The notes under the pieces are model-generated. The model was not told where the DNA came from. It saw only the letters and a list, made by a program, of their open reading frames with translations, and ran no database searches. From Nocardiopsis suaedae (GTDB taxonomy: Bacteria; Actinomycetota; Actinomycetes; Streptosporangiales; Streptosporangiaceae): a stretch of DNA of 64,000 nt. Below are positions 30,557-39,066 of the stretch, one piece after another (position 1 is the first letter of the stretch; each line of letters starts with the position of its first letter). The position numbers were made by a program, and so were the translations under genes. Location: contig NZ_JAQFWP010000019.1 of assembly GCF_027706745.1 (NCBI RefSeq), positions 1 to 64,000 of the forward strand. The letters are read 5' to 3'.

Positions 30557-30595
30557 GGGCGCCCGCCCCCGGAGGACGGACCGGGGCGGGCGCCC
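30557..30595. terminator. hairpin after the DUF6745 operon
   Basis: GGGCGCCCGCCCC (30557-30569) pairs perfectly with GGGGCGGGCGCCC (30583-30595). No T run. Confidence 0.55.
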
Positions 30596-30725
30596 CCCGC
30601 CGCCGACGGCCGTGTCCGGAAGCGGAAAGAGGGGCGGCCAGGCCGTCACCGGGCGTCTAGAGTCGATGGCGCACCAACGCGGCGCCGTCGGCGGCCACGG
30701 CCGCCGACAACCGAGGAGGGTCGAG

Positions 30726-33700
30726 GTGCCCGCTGCCCCCGTCGAGGCGGCACTGGTCGGGATCCGCTTCGCGCAGGCCCCGGGGTCGTTCGCCGGCACC
30801 GGCGTCCTGGTCACCGACACCACGGTGCTCACCTGTGCCCACGTCGTGTCCCGGGCCCTCGGCCGACCGGAGGCGTCCGCCCCGGACCCGCAGGACCGGC
30901 TGTCGCTGTCCTTCCCGCTGACCGGGGAGCCGGACGCCGCCGTCGACGCCGGGATCGCCCTCCTGCAGCCGCGCAACACCGGCGAGCCCGGCGACGTGGC
31001 CGTGCTCCGGCTGCCGCCGCCGCTCCCGCCCGGCGCGCACCCGGTCCCGCTCGTCGCCGTGGACGCCCCCTCCCGCACCGACGTGCTCGTCGGCGGCCTG
31101 CCCCTGGACCGCGGACTCGTCGCCTGGGCCCGCTGCCTCGTCCTGGCCCATGCCGCCCCCGGCCTGCTCCAGATCGAGGACCAGCGCACCCTGGGCATGC
31201 GGGTGCAGCCGGGGTTCAGCGGCGGCCCGCTCTGGTCCGAGGTGCACCAGGGCGTCGTGGGCATGGTGGCCATGGTCGACCCCGGCCCCGAACGGCGGAC
31301 CAGCTTCGCCATCAGCGGCCGCGCGCTGTCCCGGGCCGCTGGGGAGGCGACGGGGGCCGGAACCGTGCCGCCCGCGCCCTACCGGGGGCTGCACGCCTTC
31401 GAGGAGGCCGACCGCGACCTGTTCTTCGGACGCGAGGAGCTGGCCCGCACCGTCGCGGCCGACCTGGCCCGACGCGGCCGCAACGTCCTGCTGGCCGGGC
31501 CGTCCGGCGCGGGCAAGTCGTCGCTGCTGCTGGCGGGCGTGCTGCCCGAGCTGGAGGAGGCGGACCGGGCGCGGTGCCTGGTGGTCCGCCCCGACGACCT
31601 CGCCCGCCGCGAGGAGGAGCTGGAGCGGGCCGCCGCCGGAGAGGGGCCCCACCGGTTCATCGTCGTGGACCAGGTGGAGGAGGCCGTGGAGGCGGAGGAG
31701 GCCGCAGGGGAGGCGGGCCGGGGGCTCCTCGCCCGGGTCGCCGCCGCGGCCCGCACCGCTACCGGTCCGCGCTGCCTGTTCGCCGTGCGCTCGGACCACC
31801 TGGACGCCGTCCGCGGGCGGCTCGGGATCGCCCCCGGGGACGGCCCCGTCGGCGCCGCCTGGCAGCCGCACGAGGTCCCCCGGATGAACGACGACCAGCT
31901 CCGCCGGGCCATCGAGGGGCCGCTGCCGCCGGGGGCCCACTTCGCCCCCGGGATGGTCCCGCGCCTCCTGGACGCCGCGCGGGGCGGGGACCCCGACACC
32001 CCGCCGCTGCCGCTGCTCCAGCTCACCCTGGCGCGCCTGTGGGACCGCAGGACCTCCGCCGGGGTGATCGGCCACGAGGCCTACGACGAGCTGCACGGGC
32101 TGAGCGGCGCCGTCGACGGCTACGCCGAGCGGATATGGGAGCGGCTCGGAGAGGAGGACCGGGGTGTGGCCCGCGGCCTGTTCCTGCGCATGGTGCGGGT
32201 GCTGCGCGAGGCCCCGCCGGTGGGGCGCTCGGTGCCCGTGGCGGACCTGGGGGAGGCCGAGGCCGACCTGGTCCGCAGGCCCGCCCTCGACGGGCTCGTC
32301 GCCGCGCACGGCCGGGGGGACCGCGCCGTCGTGCGTTTCACCCACGACGCGGTCATCGCCCATTGGAGCCGCCTGCGCGCCTGGGTCGAAGCGGACCGCG
32401 CCTTCCTCACCTGGCAGGACGAACTGCGCGGCGACGTCGAACGCTGGTCGCGGGCCGGGGAGGACACGTCGCTGCTGCTGCGCGGCCCGGCCCTGGCGCG
32501 GGGCCGGGAGGCCGCCCGCGACCGGCACCGCGACCTGGGACCGGCCGAGCTGCGCTACCTGGAGGCCTCCGCCGGCCAGGAGCGCAGGCGGCGCACCCGC
32601 AAGCGGCTGTGGACCGTGGGCCTGAGCGCCCTGCTCGCCGTCCTGCTCACCGTCGTGCTGGCCGCCGAGGCGTGGCGGCGCCAGGCGGGGGAGGGGGAGC
32701 GGGTGTCGGCCTCGCAGCAGATCGCGGCCCAGGTCAAGGAATCCTTCAGGCAGAGCGGGGCCACGCTCCTGCAAGCCGTGGCCGCCTACCGGACCGCCCC
32801 CACACAGGAGGCCGCCGAAGTCCTGTTCACCGCCTACATGCAGACCCGCCACCTGGACCGGCTGCTCAGCCCGCCGGGCCTGGAGTACGGGGCGGGCGAC
32901 GGCGCCGCCCTGACCCGGGGGCTCGACCGGGTGGGGATGCGGTCGGGCGACCGCATGCTCCTGTGGCGGCGCACCGCCGAGGGGTACGTGGAGGAGGAGA
33001 TCAGCGGCACCGCCGCGCTCGCCGGGACCCTGTCGGCCGACGGGTCCCGGACGGCCCTGCGGGTGCCCGGCGGCGTGCGGATCCACGACGCCGACGGCGG
33101 GCGCCTGGCCACCGTCCCCCTGGAGTCCGACGAGGAGGCGGGCTTCCTCTCGCTCTCGCCCCAGGGGACATACGCGGCGTTCTACGACGCGGCCGAAGCG
33201 GAGATCGCCGTCCATACCGCCGACAGGGCGGCCGAGGAGGTGCTCCGGCTCCCGGCCGGCACCGGCGGAGGGCGGCCCCCCTCCTTCGCGTTGTCCGAGC
33301 GGACGCTCTATGTGGAAGGCGGCGGCGACGGCCTCGGCCTCGAAGAGCCGCTCGGCGTCGATCTGGAGGACGGGAGCCGGACGGTTCTGGACGGTTCCTT
33401 CTTCAGTTCGTCCCTGCAGACCGGGCGCGTCGTCCGGTTCGCCCCCGGAGAACGCGAATCCGCGCTGCTGACCTGCCGGGAGACACCCGTGGAGGAATCG
33501 TTCGACGGGCCGCCCGAGAGCGACATCGCGGTGCACCGCCCCGCCGAGGCCGACACCGGTGACCGGTTCACCGCCCCAGTGGAATGCAGCGAGAGCATCG
33601 GTTTCGGCCTCGACGGCCGATACGCGGCGGCCTCCGGGCGCACATGGGACCGGTACTACCTCGACGTCGACGCGGGAGAGGTGATCGGCGGCGCCGCCCC

Positions 33701-34850
33701 GTACGGTCAGGGCACGCGCGTGGTGCCCGCGTCGGCCGGGTCGGGACTGCTGCGCACCGCCCACCTCGGCGGGGACTACGAGGGCGTCGGCATCGGCACC
33801 GTCGCCCCCGAGGGCCTGTCCGGCCGCCTCGACACGCTCGGGCTCACCGTCTCCGGCGGCGGCGACCTCGTGCTCACCCTGCGCAACCCCTTCCGGTACG
33901 AGGGTGGGCCCCCGCGCGGCGACGGCGTGGAGCTGTGGGACCGCGAGGGCGAACGGCTCGGCGCCGTCGACCTCCCCGACGCGGCCGCCGCGACGGCGCG
34001 TGACACGCACCTGGTGCTGGCGGGAAGGGAACGGGTCCAGGTGCACGAGACCCGGAGCCGCGCGCCCCTGTGGGGCGTGGACCTGCCCGGCTCCGACGAG
34101 CCCCAGGCCCTGGTGGCCGACGACGACGCGCACGTGCTGATCGTGGAGGACTCCGGGCGGGCGCGCGCCTACGCGCTGGAGGGCGGAGACCCGGTGGGAC
34201 CGGCGTTCCCCCTCCCCCTGCCCGAGAGCGCGGGGCCCGGCGGCGCCCGCATGCCGCTGACGATGGACGAGATCCCCGGACGGCCGCTCGTCTACCGCGT
34301 CGTCGGCCCGGACGGCGCGTCCCTGCAGACCTGGGACGCCCGCACCGGTGAGCGCACCGGGACCGAGCCGCTGCCGACCGGGGGAGCGCTGGCCGCCTTC
34401 CACCACGACCCCGACGACGCGGGGCACGGTGTCGCCTACTCCTACGACGAGGACGACGGCTGGCAGGTGGAGCTGTGGCGACTCGACGGGAGGGCGCCCC
34501 GCAAGGAGGAGACCCTCGTCGGCGGGTTCGGGCTGTCGGCGGTCACCAGCGACCGGCCCGTCATCGCGGTCGTGGACGGCGACGTCCTGCGCACCTGGGA
34601 CTACTCCGGCGAGGAACGGCGCACACTGCCGCTCCCGGCGAGCAGCGACAGCAGGGTCGTGGCCGTGCACGGGGAGGAGGGGCTGATGCTGACCCGGGGC
34701 GACCACGGCGGGGCCCAGATCTACTCCCTCGACCCGGAGGAGTGGATGCGGCACGTGTGCGCGGTGGCCGGGGACCGGGAGCTGACCGGGGCCGAGCGGA
34801 GCGGCATGCCGGCGGCGGCGGTCGCGGACGGGGTGTGCACCGGCGGGTGA
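30726..34850 (+). CDS. trypsin-like protease / nSTAND1 NTPase / beta-propeller multidomain protein
   Basis: This is a 1374-residue fusion. Residues 1-205 are a trypsin-fold protease with an intact triad, His39 (TCAHVV), Asp90 (PGDVAVLRL) and Ser165 (GFSGGPLW). Residues 218-600 are an nSTAND1 NTPase: YRGLHAFEEADRDLFFGREE, Walker A GPSGAGKSS at 258-266, Walker B FIVVDQVEE with Asp315, then a winged-helix-like part. One hydrophobic helix near 626-648 is probably membrane-spanning. The rest (about 690-1374) is rich in repeated beta strands like a degenerate WD40 or PQQ propeller, the likely sensor. The GTG start follows GAGGAGGG. STAND proteins fused to proteases are signalling ATPases in proposed conflict systems. 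Trigger and target are unknown. Confidence 0.88.
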   Translation: MPAAPVEAALVGIRFAQAPGSFAGTGVLVTDTTVLTCAHVVSRALGRPEASAPDPQDRLSLSFPLTGEPDAAVDAGIALLQPRNTGEPGDVAVLRLPPPLPPGAHPVPLVAVDAPSRTDVLVGGLPLDRGLVAWARCLVLAHAAPGLLQIEDQRTLGMRVQPGFSGGPLWSEVHQGVVGMVAMVDPGPERRTSFAISGRALSRAAGEATGAGTVPPAPYRGLHAFEEADRDLFFGREELARTVAADLARRGRNVLLAGPSGAGKSSLLLAGVLPELEEADRARCLVVRPDDLARREEELERAAAGEGPHRFIVVDQVEEAVEAEEAAGEAGRGLLARVAAAARTATGPRCLFAVRSDHLDAVRGRLGIAPGDGPVGAAWQPHEVPRMNDDQLRRAIEGPLPPGAHFAPGMVPRLLDAARGGDPDTPPLPLLQLTLARLWDRRTSAGVIGHEAYDELHGLSGAVDGYAERIWERLGEEDRGVARGLFLRMVRVLREAPPVGRSVPVADLGEAEADLVRRPALDGLVAAHGRGDRAVVRFTHDAVIAHWSRLRAWVEADRAFLTWQDELRGDVERWSRAGEDTSLLLRGPALARGREAARDRHRDLGPAELRYLEASAGQERRRRTRKRLWTVGLSALLAVLLTVVLAAEAWRRQAGEGERVSASQQIAAQVKESFRQSGATLLQAVAAYRTAPTQEAAEVLFTAYMQTRHLDRLLSPPGLEYGAGDGAALTRGLDRVGMRSGDRMLLWRRTAEGYVEEEISGTAALAGTLSADGSRTALRVPGGVRIHDADGGRLATVPLESDEEAGFLSLSPQGTYAAFYDAAEAEIAVHTADRAAEEVLRLPAGTGGGRPPSFALSERTLYVEGGGDGLGLEEPLGVDLEDGSRTVLDGSFFSSSLQTGRVVRFAPGERESALLTCRETPVEESFDGPPESDIAVHRPAEADTGDRFTAPVECSESIGFGLDGRYAAASGRTWDRYYLDVDAGEVIGGAAPYGQGTRVVPASAGSGLLRTAHLGGDYEGVGIGTVAPEGLSGRLDTLGLTVSGGGDLVLTLRNPFRYEGGPPRGDGVELWDREGERLGAVDLPDAAAATARDTHLVLAGRERVQVHETRSRAPLWGVDLPGSDEPQALVADDDAHVLIVEDSGRARAYALEGGDPVGPAFPLPLPESAGPGGARMPLTMDEIPGRPLVYRVVGPDGASLQTWDARTGERTGTEPLPTGGALAAFHHDPDDAGHGVAYSYDEDDGWQVELWRLDGRAPRKEETLVGGFGLSAVTSDRPVIAVVDGDVLRTWDYSGEERRTLPLPASSDSRVVAVHGEEGLMLTRGDHGGAQIYSLDPEEWMRHVCAVAGDRELTGAERSGMPAAAVADGVCTGG

Positions 34851-34916
34851 GGCGGGACGGCGCTGCGGATCCGGCGATCGGGGACGGGGGAACCGAGGGA
34901 GAGGGGAGAGGAACGC

Positions 34917-35241
34917 ATGGCCCGTTATCCGGACGTGCCGGTCGGCGGCGGGACGGTGCGCGTGGAGGTCGCCCCGCTGCCCGGCGACCTGATCCCCGCG
35001 GCGGGCGGGGACCATGCGCAGGTCGATCGGCTCTCGGAGTCCTTCGAGGCGGCGGTGGACCGCATCCGCCCGATGGCGGAGGCGATCACCGGGAGGCGCG
35101 CGGGGATGCGGGTGCGCCCGGACACGGTGACGGCGCGGTTCGGCATGGAGGTCTCCGCCGACGCCGGGGTCGTGGTGGCCCGCACCGCGGGGGGGGGAGG
35201 CCCAGATCACGGTGACCCTGACCTGGGAGAAGGAAGGCTGA
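34917..35241 (+). CDS. Trypco1 (CU044_2847-type) protein interrupted by a +1 frameshift
   Basis: The small protein begins 66 bp after the STAND gene at ATG 34917, behind GAGAGGA. It reads MARYPDVPVGGGTVRVEV, then a helical part, then VTARFGMEVSADAGVVVART. This is the pattern of trypsin-co-occurring domain 1. At a run of nine G (35189-35197) the frame changes. Removing one G gives an ending A-G-G-E-A-Q-I-T-V-T-L-T-W-E-K-E-G and TGA at 35239-35241, exactly the family ending. As read, the frame instead runs on to 35,474 through a terminator and antisense to the marR gene. It is a frameshift, a sequencing error or programmed slippage. The partner STAND protease supports a joint function. Confidence 0.75.
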
Positions 35242-35281
35242 GAGCGCGTCGGCCCGTCGGCGAGGGCCGGGCGGGGACGCG

Positions 35282-35310
35282 GCGGCGCCCCGCCCTCCAG
35301 GGGGCGCCGC
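35282..35310. terminator. terminator between the Trypco1 and marR genes
   Basis: GCGGCGCCCC (35282-35291) pairs with GGGGCGCCGC (35301-35310) around a 9-base loop. The two genes converge here. Confidence 0.55.
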
Positions 35311-35340
35311 GTCCCGCCCGGTGTGTTCCGCCCGAGAGCC

Positions 35341-35901
35341 TCAATCGGTCCGGTCGCCGACCTGGCCCGCCGGGGGCGGGCCGCCGAGGCCGGAGAGGAG
35401 TTCGCGCAGCAGGTCGGCCAGCAGCTCCCGGCGCTCGGGGGGCAGGTGGGCGACCAAGCGCTCCTCGGCCGTGAGCAGGTCGGCGACCACGCGGTCGAGC
35501 AGGGCGGACCCCGCGTCGGTCAGGGCGACGGCGCGCGCGTGGTAGCCGGATCCGCTCGTGGTCCGCTCGACCAGGCCCGCCTCGGACGCCCGGGCCACGC
35601 GCTGCGTGATCGCCCCGGGCGTCACCCGGCACGCCTCGGCGATGTCCCCGGGGCTCATCCGGTAGGGCGGCCCGGAGCGCCGGAGCGTGGAGAGCAGGTC
35701 CAGCGTCGCCGTGTCCACGCCCAGGTCGGCCAGGAGCCTCCGGCGCTCGTCGCCGAACACCTTGGCCGCCCACCAGACCCGGGTGATGATCCCGATCGAC
35801 TCGACCGAGACGCCCGGCAGCTCGCGCCGCCAGGCGTCCTGGATGGCGTCGGCGCCGTCGCGCGGGGGCCCGGGCGGCCCGGCGGCCGGTTCAGCGGCCA
35901 T
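35341..35901 (-). CDS. MarR-family transcriptional regulator
   Basis: The 186-residue winged-helix regulator starts at ATG 35901 (a GTG three codons upstream is possible). LLSTLRRSGPPYRMSPGDIAEACRVTPGAITQRVARA shows the DNA-binding helix region (quoted core: SPGDIAEACRVTPGAITQRV), followed by a wing segment E-R-T-T-S-G-S-G-Y-H-A-R-A-V-A-L-T. It overlaps the end of the upstream SDR gene by 11 bases, so the pair is co-transcribed. The double palindrome at 36650-36680 upstream of the SDR gene is the probable binding site, giving autoregulation. Confidence 0.9.
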   Translation of the reverse strand: MAAEPAAGPPGPPRDGADAIQDAWRRELPGVSVESIGIITRVWWAAKVFGDERRRLLADLGVDTATLDLLSTLRRSGPPYRMSPGDIAEACRVTPGAITQRVARASEAGLVERTTSGSGYHARAVALTDAGSALLDRVVADLLTAEERLVAHLPPERRELLADLLRELLSGLGGPPPAGQVGDRTD

Positions 35902-36625
35902 TCTCGGCACCGCCGTTCACCTGGACGATCTGGGCGGTCACGTGCCCCGCGCCGGGCGAGGCGAGCCAGTGGACCGCCTCGGCGACGTCGCCGGGGGTCC
36001 CGGCCCGGCCGGTGCGGGTCTGCGCCACCAGCGCGGCGTGGCGCTCATCGTCCAGCGCGCCGCCGAAGAACTCGGTGCCGTCGATCAGGCCGGGGGCGAC
36101 GGCGTTGACCGTGATGCCGCGCGGCCCCAGGTCGGCGGCCAGGTCGTAGATGTACGGGTGCAGGGCCGCCTTCATCGGTCCATAGGAGCCGCCGCCCGAG
36201 CCGCGGTAGGCCGCGATCGACGAGACGAACACGATGCGGGCGGAGGGGGTGAACAGGTCGCGCAGGGCCTCGGTCGGCAGCACCGACGTGAGGACGTTGG
36301 CGCGGAAGTCGCCCGCCCACCGGCGGGCCGTGTCCGTGAGGCCGTCGGCGGCGCCGTCGCCGGTCCCGACGTTGCCCCCGGCGTTGTTGACCAGGACGTC
36401 GACGGTGCCGAAGCGGTCGGCCAGTTCGGCGCGGACCCGCTCGGCCCCGGCGGGGTCGCCGAGGTCGGCGGGCAGCGCGGTGGCGCCGATCCCGTCGGCG
36501 GCCCGGCTCAGGACGTCGGCCCGGCGGCCGATGACCACCACCCGGTCCCCTCCGGCGGCGAAGCGGGCGGCGACCGCCCTCCCGATCCCGGTGCCGCCGC
36601 CGCTGACCACGACCGTGCGCGCCAT
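35891..36625 (-). CDS. short-chain dehydrogenase/reductase
   Basis: The 244-residue classical SDR has TVVVSGGGTGIGRAVAARF as the NAD(P) site at the N terminus and NNAGGNVG in the middle. The catalytic Ser is in VFVSSIAAYRGSGGGSYGPMKAAL, where S-Y-G-P-M-K gives Tyr-x3-Lys (quoted core: SYGPMKAAL). The C-terminal ITVNAVAPGLID is typical. The start is ATG 36625; upstream in-frame residues would cross the palindromic operator. Substrate unknown. It is probably controlled by the MarR encoded downstream. Confidence 0.92.
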   Translation of the reverse strand: MARTVVVSGGGTGIGRAVAARFAAGGDRVVVIGRRADVLSRAADGIGATALPADLGDPAGAERVRAELADRFGTVDVLVNNAGGNVGTGDGAADGLTDTARRWAGDFRANVLTSVLPTEALRDLFTPSARIVFVSSIAAYRGSGGGSYGPMKAALHPYIYDLAADLGPRGITVNAVAPGLIDGTEFFGGALDDERHAALVAQTRTGRAGTPGDVAEAVHWLASPGAGHVTAQIVQVNGGAENGR

Positions 36626-36649
36626 GGGAGACCATCCTCTCGCTACGCT

Positions 36650-36680
36650 GACTTTAGGGCTAAATTTTAGAGCTAAAGTC
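36650..36680. promoter_or_regulatory. double MarR-type operator
   Basis: Two copies of TTTAGRGCTAAA, at 36653-36664 and 36666-36677, are nested in one 31-bp palindrome. Only one base pair deviates from symmetry. It starts 25 bp upstream of the SDR gene and 130 bp upstream of the divergent fabI gene. Confidence 0.75.
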
Positions 36681-36809
36681 ACCGTAGCACTACTCCGGGG
36701 CGGCCGTTCCAACTTCTCGGCCCGAACTTTGTGCACATGCGCGAACGCCGACCGGCCCCCGGCCTGGCTACGGTGCCACCACCGGCACCGACGTCACCGA
36801 GGGAGTCCC

Positions 36810-37589
36810 GTGAAACTGCTCATCACCGGCATCACCACCCAGTCCTCCATCGCCTACGCCGTCGCGGAGGAGGCGATGAAGCAGGGGCACGAGGTCATCC
36901 TGTCCAACCCGCCCGGCCGCCAGCTCTCCATCCTGGAGCGCATCGCCAAGCGCCTGCCCGCCGAACCGGTCGACGTCCTGGGCCTGGACGTCACCGACCC
37001 GGACCAGGTCGACGCCGCCGCCAAGGCCGTCGCCGGGCACTGGGACCACCTCGACGGCCTCCTGCACTCCATCGCCTACGCCCCGGCCGAGGCCCTGGGC
37101 GGCAACTTCCTGGAGACCGGGTGGGACGACGTCGCCGAGGCCGTCCACGTCTCGGGCTACTCGCTCAAGGCCCTGGCCGTCGGATTCCGCGACCTCATGG
37201 CCGAGGCGCCCGACGGGGCCGGGGTGGTCTCCCTGACCTTCGACGCGAGCCGCGCGTGGCCCGTCTACGACTGGATGGGCAGCGCCAAGGCCGTCCTGGA
37301 GAACAGCACCAAGTACCTCGCCCGCGACCTGGGGCCGCAGAACATCCGCGTCAACGCCCTGGCGGCCGGGCCGATCAAGTCCCTCGCGGGCGGGTCGATC
37401 CCCGGCTTCGACCGGATCGCCGACCGGTGGGGCGAGTCGGCCCCCGTCGGGTGGGACACCTCCGACGCCACGGTCGTCGCCGGGCCCGCGCTCTTCCTGA
37501 TGTCGCCCGCCGCGCGGGGCATCACCGGGACGACGCTGCACGTCGACGGCGGCCACCACGCCATGGGCGCCCCGGTCGCGGGCCTGTGA
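36810..37589 (+). CDS. fabI: enoyl-[acyl-carrier-protein] reductase (InhA/FabI type)
   Basis: The 259-residue NADH-dependent reductase catalyses the last step of fatty-acid elongation. Signature features are GITTQSSIAYAVAEEA at the cofactor site, HSIAYAP, and the active-site YDWMGSAKA with Tyr153 and Lys160. AAGPIKSLAGGSIPGF is the substrate loop; this layout is closest to mycobacterial InhA. The start is GTG 36810 behind GGGAG. It stands alone, without fabG or other fatty-acid genes, and is divergent from the SDR-marR pair. Confidence 0.94.
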   Translation: MKLLITGITTQSSIAYAVAEEAMKQGHEVILSNPPGRQLSILERIAKRLPAEPVDVLGLDVTDPDQVDAAAKAVAGHWDHLDGLLHSIAYAPAEALGGNFLETGWDDVAEAVHVSGYSLKALAVGFRDLMAEAPDGAGVVSLTFDASRAWPVYDWMGSAKAVLENSTKYLARDLGPQNIRVNALAAGPIKSLAGGSIPGFDRIADRWGESAPVGWDTSDATVVAGPALFLMSPAARGITGTTLHVDGGHHAMGAPVAGL

Positions 37590-37967
37590 CGCGGTCGGTG
37601 CCGTGACGGGCCGCCCCGTCGGCGGGGCGCTCTGCGCGCTGACGGCGAGGGCGGCCAGGCCGGACGTGGCCACCAGGCCCGCGACCGGGGCCTCTGAGGG
37701 CCGGGAACACGGCGAAGTGGTCCCCCGAGGATCGTCGCGTAGGCGGGCGCGACGGCCACGCTTTCTCGGGCGCCGAGCGGCCGACGTCCCCCGGAGGCCT
37801 CTCCCGGGGTTATTCCCGGCTGGTCCCGTTCGCGCGGCGCGTGCGTCAACGAGAGGTGCTCCCCGTGCGATCGGGCAGCAGCAGGGGAGGATCACCTATA
37901 GGAGGAGGTTGTTCGGGCGGTGCTCCCGACGCCTCGTTCGCCTTGAGGAGCCCGCCTAAGGAGTACT
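37590..37967. other. intergenic region without recognised features
   Basis: There are 378 bases between fabI and the HAD-like gene. Reading frames here have no homology or codon bias that I trust. AGGAGGAGG occurs at 37900-37908 without a good gene behind it. AAGGAG near 37,960 serves the next gene. Confidence 0.5.
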
Positions 37968-38450
37968 GTGACCGCGCCCTTGCTCTTCCTGGACGTGGAT
38001 GGCCCCCTCAACCCCTATGCCGCCTCACGGGACGACCTCCACCGCGCCGGGTACCGCTCCCTCGGCCTGTCCGGTGTCCTGCTCCACCCCGGCCACGGGC
38101 GCGCCCTTCTCGACCTGCCCTACACCCTCGTCTGGGCCACCACCTGGGAGCACGCCGCGAACGACGTGCTCGCCCCGCTGTTCGGCCTGCCCCGCCTGCC
38201 GGTCGTGGAATGGCCCGACGCCGCGCCCGCCTACGGGGCGCTCTCCTTCAAGACGCCGACACTGGTGGACCGCGCCCGCGGGCGCCCCTTCGCCTGGGTC
38301 GACGACGACATCGACGACGCCGACCGGGCCTTCGTCGCCGACCACCACGACGCGCCCGCCCTGCTGCACCGCGTCGACCCCGCCGTCGGCCTGACCCCTG
38401 GCGACTTCGCGGCGCTGGCCTCCTGGGCGCCCGCGTCACTTCAGCAGTAG
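37968..38450 (+). CDS. HAD-like domain protein
   Basis: The 160-residue protein has an N-terminal FLDVDGPLNP, the DxD motif I of haloacid-dehalogenase-fold phosphatases. A central LVWATTWEHAANDVLAP (motif II Thr region) and FAWVDDDIDDADR (acidic motif IV) follow. No large cap domain is present. The GTG start follows AAGGAG. The stop overlaps the convergent marR gene by 15 bases. Substrate unknown. Confidence 0.85.
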   Translation: MTAPLLFLDVDGPLNPYAASRDDLHRAGYRSLGLSGVLLHPGHGRALLDLPYTLVWATTWEHAANDVLAPLFGLPRLPVVEWPDAAPAYGALSFKTPTLVDRARGRPFAWVDDDIDDADRAFVADHHDAPALLHRVDPAVGLTPGDFAALASWAPASLQQ

Positions 38451-38894
38451 CGCGACGAGCTCGGCCCGCGTCTCGTCGCCGCCCTCCTCGGCCAGGGCCT
38501 CTTCGAGTGCCTGCGCGTAGCTCTCGCGTGCCTCTTCGACCTTCCGCCGCCCCAGGTCGGTGATCTGCGTGTACACGCCGCGCCGGTCATTGGAGCAGTG
38601 GTAGCGCTCGGTCAGGCCCGCCCGCTCCAGGCGGCCGACCATCCTGCTCAGGGAGCTCTGGCCGATGGGGATGGCCTCGGCCAGGAACTGCTGGCGCAGG
38701 TGGCCGTCGTCGTCGGAGTAGTGCAGCGCGGACAGCGCCGAGTACTCCGAGCACGTCAGCCCGTGCGGCTCCAGCGCGCGCTCCAGACGTTCCCGGACGC
38801 GCGCCTCGAACAGGCGCAGGCTGCGCCAGCGCGCCTCGAGCGGGGTCGGCTCCTCGATCCGGGGGTCGGCCGAAGAGGGGGAGGGCGCGCCCAT
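38436..38894 (-). CDS. MarR-family transcriptional regulator
   Basis: The 152-residue winged-helix regulator has LTCSEYSALSALHYSDDDGHLRQQFLAEAIPIGQSSLSRMVGRLERAGL as its DNA-binding region (core: IPIGQSSLSRMVGRLERAGL) and a wing with C-S-N-D-R-R-G-V. It is divergent from the MFS transporter at 39,067, the typical pairing for a drug- or phenol-responsive repressor and its pump. ATG 38894 is chosen over longer non-homologous extensions. Confidence 0.9.
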   Translation of the reverse strand: MGAPSPSSADPRIEEPTPLEARWRSLRLFEARVRERLERALEPHGLTCSEYSALSALHYSDDDGHLRQQFLAEAIPIGQSSLSRMVGRLERAGLTERYHCSNDRRGVYTQITDLGRRKVEEARESYAQALEEALAEEGGDETRAELVALLLK

Positions 38895-38979
38895 GCCGGG
38901 ACTCCTTGCTGTGGCGGACTTTGCGCCAGCATATCCAGCACGCGCGCAGGACCTCCATGCAAAGGACGTCACAGCGGTC

Positions 38980-39014
38980 ATTTGAAATACAAAATACGTC
39001 TGTGCAACTATTGC
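38980..39014. promoter_or_regulatory. candidate MarR operator region
   Basis: Between the divergent marR and MFS genes lie an AT-rich dyad, ATTTGAAATACAAAAT (38980-38995), and GCAA-CTA-TTGC (39004-39014), a short perfect inverted repeat. Either could bind the MarR protein. Confidence 0.35.
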
Positions 39015-39066
39015 GGCGACGTAGACCCCGGGATCTTGGCCCGGGGCCCCGCCCCAAGGAGTACGG

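Noticed and set aside
30657-35210. 1517-codon minus-strand frame opposite the trypsin-STAND gene
   Set aside because: The plus-strand frame carries the protease triad and Walker motifs; the minus frame is low-complexity.
34917-35474. 185-residue protein as read without a frameshift
   Set aside because: Everything after the G run is Arg/Gly-rich, crosses a terminator and lies antisense to marR. One base fewer restores the known family ending.
37841-38563. 240-codon frame overlapping the HAD-like gene
   Set aside because: Pro/Arg-rich shadow; the HAD frame has DxD and acidic motifs.
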